Origin: a virus
Reading direction: 5' to 3' (one strand)
Virus record (IMG/VR): IMGVR_UViG_3300025732_000161
Location: 1 to 32,460 of that record
Length of the DNA stretch: 32,460 nt
Part shown: positions 17,441 to 25,100 of the stretch, piece after piece
Layout: the number at the start of each line of letters is the position of its first letter
Numbering within the stretch: the first letter of the stretch is position 1
Notes under the pieces: generated by a model
What the model was told of the DNA's origin: nothing
Seen by the model: only the letters and a program-made list of their open reading frames with translations
Databases searched by the model: none
Program-made: the position numbers and the translations under genes

Positions 17441-17710
17441 TCAATCAGCAGGCATCATTTCTGGATTTTCCAGTTCAACTTCAAACATAAGAGGATGGCA
17501 TTCTTCACACATCAAATAATATGATGCCTGATAGAGATGTTCTGGTTCAAAGCGTTTTTCGTTGTCTGCTAATTCTATGAGTTCCATATCGTACATAAGA
17601 CTATCTGGAACATCATCAAAGGTAAAGGGAATATTCTGAATGAAGTACATCAGGACCAATTGAGACCCTTTATTGTACCAAACGTATCTGGCGTCTATTC
17701 TGTATTTCAT
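17441..17710 (-). CDS. Hypothetical protein, 89 aa, between two tRNA genes
   Basis: This 89-residue acidic protein begins MKYRIDARYVWYNKGSQLVL. It has an aromatic mid-part (YFIQNIPFTFDDVPDSLMYD) and a CEECHP motif near residue 70, then ends ELENPEMMPAD. The CxxC pair could bind metal, but with only one pair this is uncertain. There is no signal peptide or membrane segment. A good ribosome site (AAAGGA) lies seven bases before the ATG. It is placed between tRNA-Leu and tRNA-Thr in the accessory island, and its stop is one base from the tRNA-Thr start. I do not recognise the family. Position suggests an early or middle accessory function rather than a virion part. Confidence 0.75.
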   Translation of the reverse strand: MKYRIDARYVWYNKGSQLVLMYFIQNIPFTFDDVPDSLMYDMELIELADNEKRFEPEHLYQASYYLMCEECHPLMFEVELENPEMMPAD

Positions 17711-17736
17711 AGAATAGTCCTTTACTTTTGATTATT

Positions 17737-17757
17737 TAGAGGAGGTTAAGTCCTCTA
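17737..17757 (-). other. Hairpin just downstream of tRNA-Leu
   Basis: A 7-bp perfect stem (TAGAGGA/TCCTCTA) with a 7-base loop follows the tRNA-Leu 3' end. No T-run follows, so it is not a typical terminator. It may mark RNA processing or limit read-through into the 89-aa gene. A TCTAAATA late-like box overlaps its downstream arm (17733-17740). Confidence 0.45.
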
Positions 17758-17758
17758 A

Positions 17759-17842
17759 TAGGAGCGGGGGGAATCGAACCCCCACGGTCATACGACCAGC
17801 AGATTTTAAGTCTGATACGGCTACCAGTTACGTCACGCTCCC
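17759..17842 (-). tRNA. tRNA-Leu(UAA)
   Basis: This is a class II tRNA with acceptor GGGAGCG/CGCTCCT (first pair G-U) and A as discriminator base, which is the leucine identity base. The D arm is ACG..CGT with TGGTAG, the anticodon loop is CTTAAAA (anticodon TAA), the long variable arm has a GGTC-GTAT-GACC stem, and the T arm is GGGGG TTCGATT CCCCC. One mismatch lies at the base of the anticodon stem. CCA is not encoded. Confidence 0.93.
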
Positions 17843-17849
17843 ATAAAAA

Positions 17850-18056
17850 TCACCCTTTGTAGGTGATAGGATTATACTTGAGATACTCACGAAATGTCAA
17901 CTTCATTTCTTTTTGTGACATTCCGCAGTGTTTTGCTGCTTCAGGAAGATTCATTTTAGCATAAAACAAACCTTCATTTGATTGTTGGACATTTAGAGGA
18001 GTCGTTTTGACTGGTTCCTCTTTGAGGGATTTATAATTGATTTTGTATAAATTCAT
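17850..18056 (-). CDS. Hypothetical protein, 68 aa
   Basis: This small basic 68-residue protein begins MNLYKINYKSLKEEPVKTTP. The C-terminal half, NLPEAAKHCGMSQKEMKLTFREYLKYN, looks like a helix-turn-helix or winged-helix-like segment: AAKHCGMSQKEMK has the spacing of a DNA-binding helix pair, as in the start of a resolvase or sigma-like HTH. That is suggestive only. The stop lies seven bases from the tRNA-Leu 5' end. The start codon overlaps the arm of a palindromic hairpin (18055-18074) and has no clear Shine-Dalgarno sequence, so its translation may be regulated or weak. A small regulator is possible. Function is not established. Confidence 0.65.
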   Translation of the reverse strand: MNLYKINYKSLKEEPVKTTPLNVQQSNEGLFYAKMNLPEAAKHCGMSQKEMKLTFREYLKYNPITYKG

Positions 18057-18074
18057 ACTTTTTCAAAAAAGTAT
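18055..18074 (-). promoter_or_regulatory. Palindromic hairpin over the start of the 68-aa gene
   Basis: ATACTTTTT and AAAAAGTAT form a near-perfect 9+9 palindrome with almost no loop (8-bp stem plus 4-base loop in RNA). It overlaps the ATG region of the 68-aa gene, so it could hide the start in mRNA or bind a dimeric protein in DNA. Confidence 0.5.
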
Positions 18075-18119
18075 CGTGTGAGATTTTTACCGGGAAAATT
18101 TTTAGACCAAAAATGGAAC

Positions 18120-18302
18120 TTAAAGTGGATTTGCGTATGAGAGTGTCTCTTCATCCACCGTAGCACGAACAAAATCTAGCACATTCATAAACTCTTGAAC
18201 AGTATCACAGGACACTTGCTTTTCTGACCCTTCGCTGGAATACAGATACACTGTTCGCTTCAGAGGATCAACAACACATCGGGTCAGGTACTCATCTTGC
18301 AT
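18120..18302 (-). CDS. Hypothetical protein, 60 aa, first gene of accessory island
   Basis: This 60-residue acidic protein begins MQDEYLTRCVVDPLKRTVYLYSSEG. It then has SCDTVQEFMNVLDFVRATVDEETLSYANP, which is probably a beta-hairpin followed by a helix. It has no membrane segment or known motif. The ATG is about 26 bases after the -10 box of a sigma70-type promoter, so this is the first gene of the cassette and is probably made early using host RNA polymerase. No strong ribosome site is visible. I do not recognise the family. Small early phage proteins in such positions often act on host proteins, but nothing in the sequence shows that here. Confidence 0.68.
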   Translation of the reverse strand: MQDEYLTRCVVDPLKRTVYLYSSEGSEKQVSCDTVQEFMNVLDFVRATVDEETLSYANPL

Positions 18303-18327
18303 CAGTTCGTTTCGTGATTACCCAAGT

Positions 18328-18356
18328 ATCATAGCACGGTCAGGGGGGAAAGTCAA
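18328..18356 (-). promoter_or_regulatory. Sigma70-type promoter, TTGACT-17-TATGAT
   Basis: On the minus strand TTGACT (18351-18356) and TATGAT (18328-18333) are separated by exactly 17 bases. Each box is one base from the bacterial consensus. It lies a few bases after the stop of the alpha/beta-hydrolase gene and directs transcription into the accessory island. Neighbouring structural genes carry T4-type late boxes instead. Confidence 0.82.
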
Positions 18357-18358
18357 GG

Positions 18359-19384
18359 TCAAACAAAACCAATCCGTTTTAAATGAGTTGTTATGAAGGT
18401 ACTTATATCGACAGTTGCTGCTCCGTTTGCAATTTGACTTGGTGTTGGTAATGAATTTCCTGGCGGAATTAAACGAGGATCCCCTATGTACTCTTGAATT
18501 TGTTCATGATCATACGTATTAACACCAATATACAAACATAAAGATCTCCCTATTCCAAAAGGCTCTAATGAATCTATAAAATCTATAGCAATTTGTCTTC
18601 TTTCACTAGTACCTCTAGTACACATTAAAAATTCAGTAACAATTCCAGAAGAAACGAATAAAGTTGGAGATCCATCAGTATAAATTTCATTTTGTTGCGC
18701 TGTACTTGAAAAGTCATTAAATGCTCTACCTGAATCATACGGAACACCAAATGCATTTTTAGTCATAACTACAGTTTCAGGATTAGAGTCCACTAGACCA
18801 TCAAAAGCATTAAGACCAGCACTATCTAAAGAAACACAAGCACGTATACAAGAAGTCGCAATTCCAACATTATTGATATATGAGGTGTTAGTACAAAGTA
18901 ATGTTGCTAAATGTGCTCCTGCGCTATGACCAAAAACTGCAATTCTATCTGGATCTCCTCCATAATCTTGAATGTTATCTCTGACCCATTTTAAAGCATT
19001 TGCAACATCTTTTATATGTGTTGGGTGTTTTACTCTATTTACATCCCAACTTACATAATCATCATTTCCAGATGCAACCCAAGCTGTAGTAATTCCAAAT
19101 GGTCTACTCAATCTATAATTAATACTCACATAAATGCAGCCTAACTCATTAAAAAATTTAGGTTTATAAGCATCATATTGATTTTTGTCTCCAAGAACCC
19201 AAGCGCCGCCATGAATCATAAAAATGACTGGTTTTTTTACGGGAACGTTTGGTCCTTCATTAAAATGGTAAACATTCAAATCAATAGAAGGTTTTAATTC
19301 ATCAAAATTATTCAACCAAGATACAAAACTATAAGCAATTCCCACACTATTAGGAGTGTTACTCATTATAATTGATACCGTCAT
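18359..19384 (-). CDS. Alpha/beta-hydrolase (HSL/BD-FAE-like putative esterase) in the tail gene cluster
   Basis: This 341-residue protein has the alpha/beta-hydrolase layout of hormone-sensitive-lipase or BD-FAE type esterases: VIFMIHGGAWVLGDK with the HGGAW oxyanion motif (residues 58-62), INYRLS (88-93), DVANALKWVRDNIQDYGGDPDRIAVFGHSAGAH region with nucleophile Ser154 in GHSAG, and a C-terminal DHEQI with candidate catalytic His293. The usual acidic residue after the sixth strand is not obvious; the strand SPTLFVSSGIV is followed by Glu251 in TEFL. There is no signal peptide. The ribosome site AGGAG lies nine bases before the ATG, and the gene is one base after the fibre-like gene. I infer carbohydrate or acyl-ester removal from the host surface, perhaps on the virion. 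A metabolic esterase cannot be excluded. Confidence 0.82.
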   Translation of the reverse strand: MTVSIIMSNTPNSVGIAYSFVSWLNNFDELKPSIDLNVYHFNEGPNVPVKKPVIFMIHGGAWVLGDKNQYDAYKPKFFNELGCIYVSINYRLSRPFGITTAWVASGNDDYVSWDVNRVKHPTHIKDVANALKWVRDNIQDYGGDPDRIAVFGHSAGAHLATLLCTNTSYINNVGIATSCIRACVSLDSAGLNAFDGLVDSNPETVVMTKNAFGVPYDSGRAFNDFSSTAQQNEIYTDGSPTLFVSSGIVTEFLMCTRGTSERRQIAIDFIDSLEPFGIGRSLCLYIGVNTYDHEQIQEYIGDPRLIPPGNSLPTPSQIANGAATVDISTFITTHLKRIGFV

Positions 19385-19385
19385 A

Positions 19386-20066
19386 TTAAGTAACTCCTGC
19401 TCCAGAAATTATATAATAATTTGGTGATATGCAGAGAATTGTTGCTAGACCATATCCATTCAATCCCCTACTATTAGCAGTATCCCCAATTGATACTCTT
19501 CTCATTGTTACTCCAGTACCAACAGAAATTGACTGAGCATATTCTGAGTCATTGTAAATGGTAACAACATCACCAACATCAAATGTTGATGCATTTAAAG
19601 TTACTCCTCCAGTAGAAATTGCTACGTGTTTTCCTGCGTCTGAAGCAGTCAAAACATATGAATTTGTCCTAAGATTTTGAGGGAGTCCAACTCCATAAAA
19701 TGCAGATGCCGTTATGATTCCTGTAGTATTAATGTTGTCATTTGGTCCAATTCCGGAACCAGAACCAGATGAAGTAACAGTAACCACACCTGCTGATATT
19801 GGCGATACACTTAGATTAGAACCAAAATTAATTGCTGTTGCAGTTCCTACCAAAACATTATCATCTTTAATCACAACACCAGAACCAGATCCAACAATTC
19901 CAGTAAGTCCAGATCCGTCTCCAACAAAAGTTGTAGCGGTAACAATTCCAGCACTTATATCTGGACTTACTCCCATTCCAAAAAGATTTGCTTCATTTTG
20001 GATATTTAAAATACTGGACTGTCCTGCCGATACATTATCATAAAAAAATGTATATTGTTGAGCCAT
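19386..20066 (-). CDS. Short tail-fibre-like structural protein, 226 aa
   Basis: This 226-residue protein begins MAQQYTFFYDNVSAGQSSIL. It has fibre-type repeats with ISAGIVTATTFVGDGSGLTG (near residue 40), a Gly/Ser stretch, and INTTGIITASAFYGVG. The C-terminal 90 residues (VLTASDAGKHVAIST, VGDVVTIYND, GVTMRR, GLATILCISPNYYIISGAG) match the common phage fibre-tip fold in which a beta-sandwich ends in an isoleucine- or glycine-rich strand. Its GAGVT end is one base before the hydrolase gene. A good ribosome site (GAGGAAGT) precedes the start. I infer a short fibre or fibre-tip subunit that may position the adjacent esterase at the host surface. That partnership is inference. Confidence 0.8.
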   Translation of the reverse strand: MAQQYTFFYDNVSAGQSSILNIQNEANLFGMGVSPDISAGIVTATTFVGDGSGLTGIVGSGSGVVIKDDNVLVGTATAINFGSNLSVSPISAGVVTVTSSGSGSGIGPNDNINTTGIITASAFYGVGLPQNLRTNSYVLTASDAGKHVAISTGGVTLNASTFDVGDVVTIYNDSEYAQSISVGTGVTMRRVSIGDTANSRGLNGYGLATILCISPNYYIISGAGVT

Positions 20067-20077
20067 TGTCTACTTCC

Positions 20078-20782
20078 TCATTTATTAATACTGTAAATTG
20101 AATTATCCCCAGGATAGTCTTCTATATTTGTTCCCTCATACTCTACGATTAATTTTTCTCCATCTTTTCTCTCACCATTAACCATAAAATAACAATCAAT
20201 ATTTGCACCTGTTCCTGACTTAATAATTATTCTTTTCCCCCATTCAATTTTTTCAACAATTAAATCTTGAGAATACCCTATTTGCGTAAGGGTAACTGTA
20301 ATACTTTCTGGGTCTACAAGACCAAACCAATAACCAGGAAGATTTATTATATTAGAATCTTTGAGTCTTCCACGATAATAAACTCCAGATTCTGGGCCTT
20401 CCAAACAAACGTGGCGAAGTCTATGCCCAGTTTTTGTAGGATGTGGAATATCAAATGGTTTCCTAGATGTTAAAGTAATTCCACTAGCAGTAACCTGATT
20501 AGCAAAAACATTTCCACTAAAGTTAGTAGCATTTGCCTCCACATTAAACGTGGGAATTGGACCAGTACTTCCTTCTAAAGTAACGATAGATGTACTAGTA
20601 CCATTTAAATGCATATAAACATAATCAGCAGGAGAAGCAGTTGTGTTTGCAAGGACCATAGAGACATCATCAAGATTAAAAGACCCCTCAAAAGGTTCTA
20701 CAGAAAAATCATCATTATCTCTAAACTCAATTGGTGTACCTGGTCCAGCAAAAGTTCCATATTTTTCAAATGTAAACGCCAT
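20078..20782 (-). CDS. Tail-fibre-type protein with HPTK-G...CLEGPE domain (paralogue 1), 234 aa
   Basis: This 234-residue protein begins MAFTFEKYGTFAGPGTPIEF, has a beta-rich middle with NATNFSGNVFANQVTASGI, and a C-terminal domain (about 110-225) with DIPHPTKTGHRLRHVCLEGP, GVYYRGRL, LPGYWFGLVD, and SITVTLTQIG. I know this type of domain from the C-terminal parts of phage tail-fibre proteins, where it lies near the chaperone or fibre end. The same domain occurs in the 220-aa protein upstream, so the two are tandem paralogues. The gene starts where its neighbour ends, with the stop and start sharing a base, and only a weak AAAGGA ribosome site precedes it. A baseplate or short-fibre structural role is likely; partner and position in the tail are not known. 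Confidence 0.78.
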   Translation of the reverse strand: MAFTFEKYGTFAGPGTPIEFRDNDDFSVEPFEGSFNLDDVSMVLANTTASPADYVYMHLNGTSTSIVTLEGSTGPIPTFNVEANATNFSGNVFANQVTASGITLTSRKPFDIPHPTKTGHRLRHVCLEGPESGVYYRGRLKDSNIINLPGYWFGLVDPESITVTLTQIGYSQDLIVEKIEWGKRIIIKSGTGANIDCYFMVNGERKDGEKLIVEYEGTNIEDYPGDNSIYSINK

Positions 20783-21444
20783 TATCCTTTAATCTCCGTA
20801 ATCAATTTGGGTACATCTTTTCTAGTTCCAAAAATATGATAAAAACAATTTATAGGTATTCCTGGTTTTGCTTGCAGATAAACTTTATTATTCACAATTC
20901 TTTTTACAATAATATCTTGATGAGCACCAATAGGAGTAAGTGATACCGTTATTGAATCTGCATCTACTAAGTTTATCCAGTATTCTGGAAGTTCAATTTC
21001 AGTATTATTTAATAATCTTCCTCGAACATATACGCCGTTTTCAGGACCTTCAAGACAAGTATGAACTAATTTTTTACCTGGTTTTGTTGGATGATCAATT
21101 ACAAAATTCTTAATTGATGCTTGAAGAATTTTTGTTCTTACAACTTTTGCTTCAATATAAGTTGATTTAAGTAGCAAATCAACCCTCACAAAACTTTGAA
21201 ATCTTGAATAAAGTCTACACCATAAAGAATATAATGGAACTGTTTTAGCATCAGGATTTTTAAGTTGTCCTACCATTAAAGTTGCTTTGCAACTATTATG
21301 ATCAGTCGCTGCTCCAGTTTGAAATGGACCCTCAACAAAAGCAGACCCATTTATTTTTGCGGGACCAATTCCAAGTGCTTTGGGTGTTCCAGCACCACAC
21401 ATTATTTGCCCACCAGAAGCTACATCATCCATTAAAAATGCCAT
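20782..21444 (-). CDS. Tail-fibre-type protein with HPTK-G...CLEGPE domain (paralogue 2), 220 aa
   Basis: This 220-residue protein carries the same C-terminal domain as its downstream neighbour (FVIDHPTKPGKKLVHTCLEG, GVYVRGRL, LPEYWINLVD, SITVSLTPIGAHQD). The N-terminus differs. DVASGGQIMCGAGTPKALG and GPAKINGSAFVEGPFQTG are Gly-rich and could belong to a PAAR-like spike-tip fold, but I see no clear metal-binding triad, so this is weak. The ribosome site AAGGAG lies seven bases before the ATG. It follows directly after the needle-like beta-helix gene. If the N-terminus were PAAR-like it could cap the needle. The downstream start shares its last base. It is a structural protein of the baseplate region; the detailed role is open. 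Confidence 0.76.
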   Translation of the reverse strand: MAFLMDDVASGGQIMCGAGTPKALGIGPAKINGSAFVEGPFQTGAATDHNSCKATLMVGQLKNPDAKTVPLYSLWCRLYSRFQSFVRVDLLLKSTYIEAKVVRTKILQASIKNFVIDHPTKPGKKLVHTCLEGPENGVYVRGRLLNNTEIELPEYWINLVDADSITVSLTPIGAHQDIIVKRIVNNKVYLQAKPGIPINCFYHIFGTRKDVPKLITEIKG

Positions 21445-21455
21445 AATCTTTCTCC

Positions 21456-22124
21456 TTACTTGTTGTTTTTGCTTTGAATTGCTCTGCCACCAACTTTAGA
21501 ATCTCTATTTGCAACAGCATCACTGACCCCACGAATCAGAGATGCATAAAGAGACATTCCCCCATTCGCAGCAATCTCTGCTGTTCCAGGAGTTGCTAAT
21601 TTGTACATACTTTTTGCATTGATAAGAATTTTAGAGTCTGCATCAATTTCAATATTTGAACTTGCTTTCAATCGTATATTGCCTTTAGATCCTCCTTGCC
21701 CAACAGCAATCAATTCAATATCAGTTCCTTGAAGTCTTAACTTTCCATTTGATGCATTAATAACAATATTTCCATTGTGAGAATGTATGAATAAAGTTTC
21801 TTCAGACTCAGTTTTATCTATACCAGATTCTATTGAAATGCGACCAGGAGCAGTAATTTGAGTAGATCCCTTTCTTGGCCCATCCTTATCAAGAACAATG
21901 GATTGTCTTGAATCAGATGCCTGAATCATTACATCTGCAGTTACATCACCTTGCTTATGAATATGACCAAAATTTATTGAACCGTGATCATTTCCATACC
22001 GAACTGCCGTATAATTTTGTTTAGCAGTATTATTTCCGGAAATATTTCCGGCAAGAAGTTCTTCCCTACCTGCTTTAGGTGGAGTTGCTACTTTTGTATT
22101 ATTAATATTCTGAGCAGTCGCCAT
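21456..22124 (-). CDS. Needle/spike-like beta-helix structural protein, 222 aa
   Basis: This 222-residue protein has an N-terminal segment (KVATPPKAGREELLAG) followed by short repeated beta-strands: SINFGHIHKQGDVTADVMIQ, SRQSIVLDKDGP, TLFIHSHNGNIVINASNG, GKLRLQGTDIELIA, GNIRLKASSNIEIDADSKIL. This regular alternation of I-x-I-x-A units resembles the C-terminal beta-helix needle of T4 gp5 and VgrG proteins. The separate OB-fold gp5 is encoded just upstream (27728-25950) without such a tail, so the needle may be supplied by this protein. It lies 34 bases after the 1254-aa gene. A late-like ATTAAATA box (22147-22154) sits upstream. A membrane-piercing needle is inference from fold and context. 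Confidence 0.72.
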   Translation of the reverse strand: MATAQNINNTKVATPPKAGREELLAGNISGNNTAKQNYTAVRYGNDHGSINFGHIHKQGDVTADVMIQASDSRQSIVLDKDGPRKGSTQITAPGRISIESGIDKTESEETLFIHSHNGNIVINASNGKLRLQGTDIELIAVGQGGSKGNIRLKASSNIEIDADSKILINAKSMYKLATPGTAEIAANGGMSLYASLIRGVSDAVANRDSKVGGRAIQSKNNK

Positions 22125-22146
22125 TATTGAACAATCAATATACTAC

Positions 22147-22154
22147 TATTTAAT
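22147..22154 (-). promoter_or_regulatory. Possible late promoter box ATTAAATA
   Basis: ATTAAATA on the minus strand in the gap before the needle-like gene differs from the late consensus at two bases. It is weak by itself but its position in a gene gap fits the pattern in the rest of the window. Confidence 0.4.
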
Positions 22155-22158
22155 CAGT

Positions 22159-25100
22159 TTAAGTTTGTTCTGTTGTGGACTGAGGAGTTCCTGGAATATT
22201 AAGTCTTGGATCATTACTTCTAATATCAGTACCAGATCTCTGAATTGCGCTTGGAGGTGTAGTAACTTTCGCAGTGATACTTTCTTGAAGAGTTGCATAA
22301 ACTCTTACCTGAGTACCAGCAGTCTTATAATATCCCGCATATGGAACACCTTGATCATAGTAAACAGCACCATAATATGCTCTTCCATCAACATATCCAG
22401 TTTGCTTAAGACCAACAAGATCAGTAACTTGAATAAGTTTTTCTGGGGGAAGAAGTGGATCTCTAACAACACGAAATACTGGTCTAAACGATGCGTTTAC
22501 TCCAGTTTCAGATAAAATAGTAATTGATGGATAAACGTCAAATCCAATACCAGGATTTAGTACATTAACAGAATTAATTCTACCAAAGGAATCACAATTG
22601 TAAGAAAGTTCTGCTCCATTGCTTGGAACAATTGTTATTTGATCCTCTCCACATCTATAATTAATACCGGGATCTTCTACAATAATATCATCTAAAACAA
22701 GCGTAACTGGATATCCAGGACCAAGAGGTTGAGGAGGAAGATATCCATTACCAGGATCATTTACAACAACTTTTTCAACTACACCCTTACCTCCTATCTT
22801 TTTAGCACAAGGAGGAGGAATCAATATTGCGGAAACAGCCATTGGATTAACTGTCCAAGGAGTTTTATTTGTTTGTTCAAGAAAAATATCTTTACTAATA
22901 TAAAGTGCAACTCCTCTGGGGTTATCTTCATTACTACCACTTGGGTTTTTTACATTTTCAAGTTGAATTGAAATATCATATTTTCCAGAGGTTGCATTAA
23001 AAGTATATTGAACTTTATTTCCCACAAAATCAGATGTAGTATAAATTTCTTTCCCACCTATAGTTAATTTTGCTATATTATCTGCTTGAAAATTAAATTT
23101 ATACGTACCATCTTCAGGGAAATTTACATTTTTCCAATTTAATGTTACTGTTCCAACTTCATTTACTGGAGTTGGAGAAACTGAAAAATCATTCATAAAT
23201 GTACTCCACCTTTTATCAACATATCCAGTTAAAGGAGGTCCACTATAAGTAACACCATTTTTAGAAGAACTCTGAGATGTTGGAGGTGCAGCAGAAGATC
23301 CTTGTTTTACACCACTAATAGTAATCTGTATATTTTTATCATCACCATCAGCGTCTCTAAGTGATAATGTATTAGAACTTCCTGTAATTGGTATAGGACC
23401 TCTCGCCGCAGGATCAGCGCCTATAATTTCAATAGGTCCATATGTCTTACCTCCAGTAAAAGTTCCAGATTCTTTTATAGTTTCTTCTGTTGGGGCGCTT
23501 AATCCCAAAACTCCACCTAAACCATATTCAGTTCTTTGAAATTTAACTTTACCAGAATCTGAAGGTATTATAACCTCTTTAGCAGCCAATCCGGCAATAT
23601 AAGTAGCATCATTAATATCCATCACGAAAGACACTTCTCCGGATCCAGTTCCGTCAACCTGAAGATAATAACTAGATCCTTTTTGAATAAACTTTGCACT
23701 TATACTTGATGGGGAGGAAGAAGGAGAAGATCTCCAATCTTGAGTACTAAAAATTTTAGTATCTATTATAGTAATACCTTCTACCAATTCATTAGAAACT
23801 TCAACGGTAATTATATGTCTACCTTTTGTAAGGTATTTTTTTGTTATTTTTGGATTATTTACGCTAGATGAATCAAGTTTTGATACTTCCTGCCCATCTA
23901 TAAGTAGTCTTCCATTATTATCTCTTGTACCTTTGACTCCATAATATCCAGCATAAGGAAGATCGATTTCCCAAGAATTAGAAAATGTCGTTCCAGAACT
24001 ATCACTTCCAGGAGTATTTAAAGGAAGAACAGGTGATATTGCATACCTATTCATAAATTTACTCCAAACACTGGTTTGACTTTCAGATGAATTTGAAGAT
24101 GTCGAAAATGTTTGTAATAATGACAATGCATTGTCATTAAGTGGCAATCCTTGTCTTTGCGCTTCTTCTTGAATTTGTGTAGCGGTTAATCCATCAGCAA
24201 GTGCGTTGTTAATTGCTGTAGCCCCCAATATATCTGGATTTGTATCATTTGGACCTTGTACAAATTTATATTGAGGATATATAACGGGATACCATTTTTG
24301 GGTAGATGTAGGAAATCTGGTAGTCCAAATTGGATTTGGTGGACATTTACCTTCTTGCTCTGGTAGTTTTTCCTGAGGAACAGGCGGAATAGGTGCCTCA
24401 ATGAGCATTGAAACTCCCATAGGATTTTCATTCCAAGATTTTGGAGAAATAATCTTTTCCCCAGTTGTAGTTGTAGTTGTTGAAGATGAAGAGGAATTAA
24501 TAACAGTAATCTCAATATTTTTATCATCACCATCAGCATCTCTAAGTGCTAACTTATTAGAACTTCCAGAAATTGGTAGTGGACCTTTTGCCGCAGGATT
24601 TGCGCCTAAGATTTGAATAGGTCCATATGTCTTACCTCCAGTAAAAGTTCCAGATCCCTTATCACTATCTTTCTCTTTTGAAGGATCTCTTTTTAATGAA
24701 ATATTTCCACCATCTGATGGAATAACAACTTCTTTAGCTGCAAGTCCAGCAATATTAGGATTATCATCAACATCCATAGAAAATGATACTGTCCCACTTC
24801 CAGTTCCATCAACTTGGAGATAATATCCAGATCCTTTTTGAATAAACTTTGCACTTACATTTGAAGTTTTTGGTGCATTTTCTTCTACTGGAGAATTTAA
24901 TAAATCAACTCTAATGATATGATTTCCTTCTTGAATTGTTTTCTGAAGGGGAGAGGGGTTATCTTTAAATGATTTTAAATTTCCAACTAAATTATCATCA
25001 ATATAAACTTTAGCGGTATTGTCGCATACTCCTCTAAAAATATATTCTCCACTTATTGGAAATTGGTACTCCCATTCAATCTTAAATGTTTTTCCTGCTT

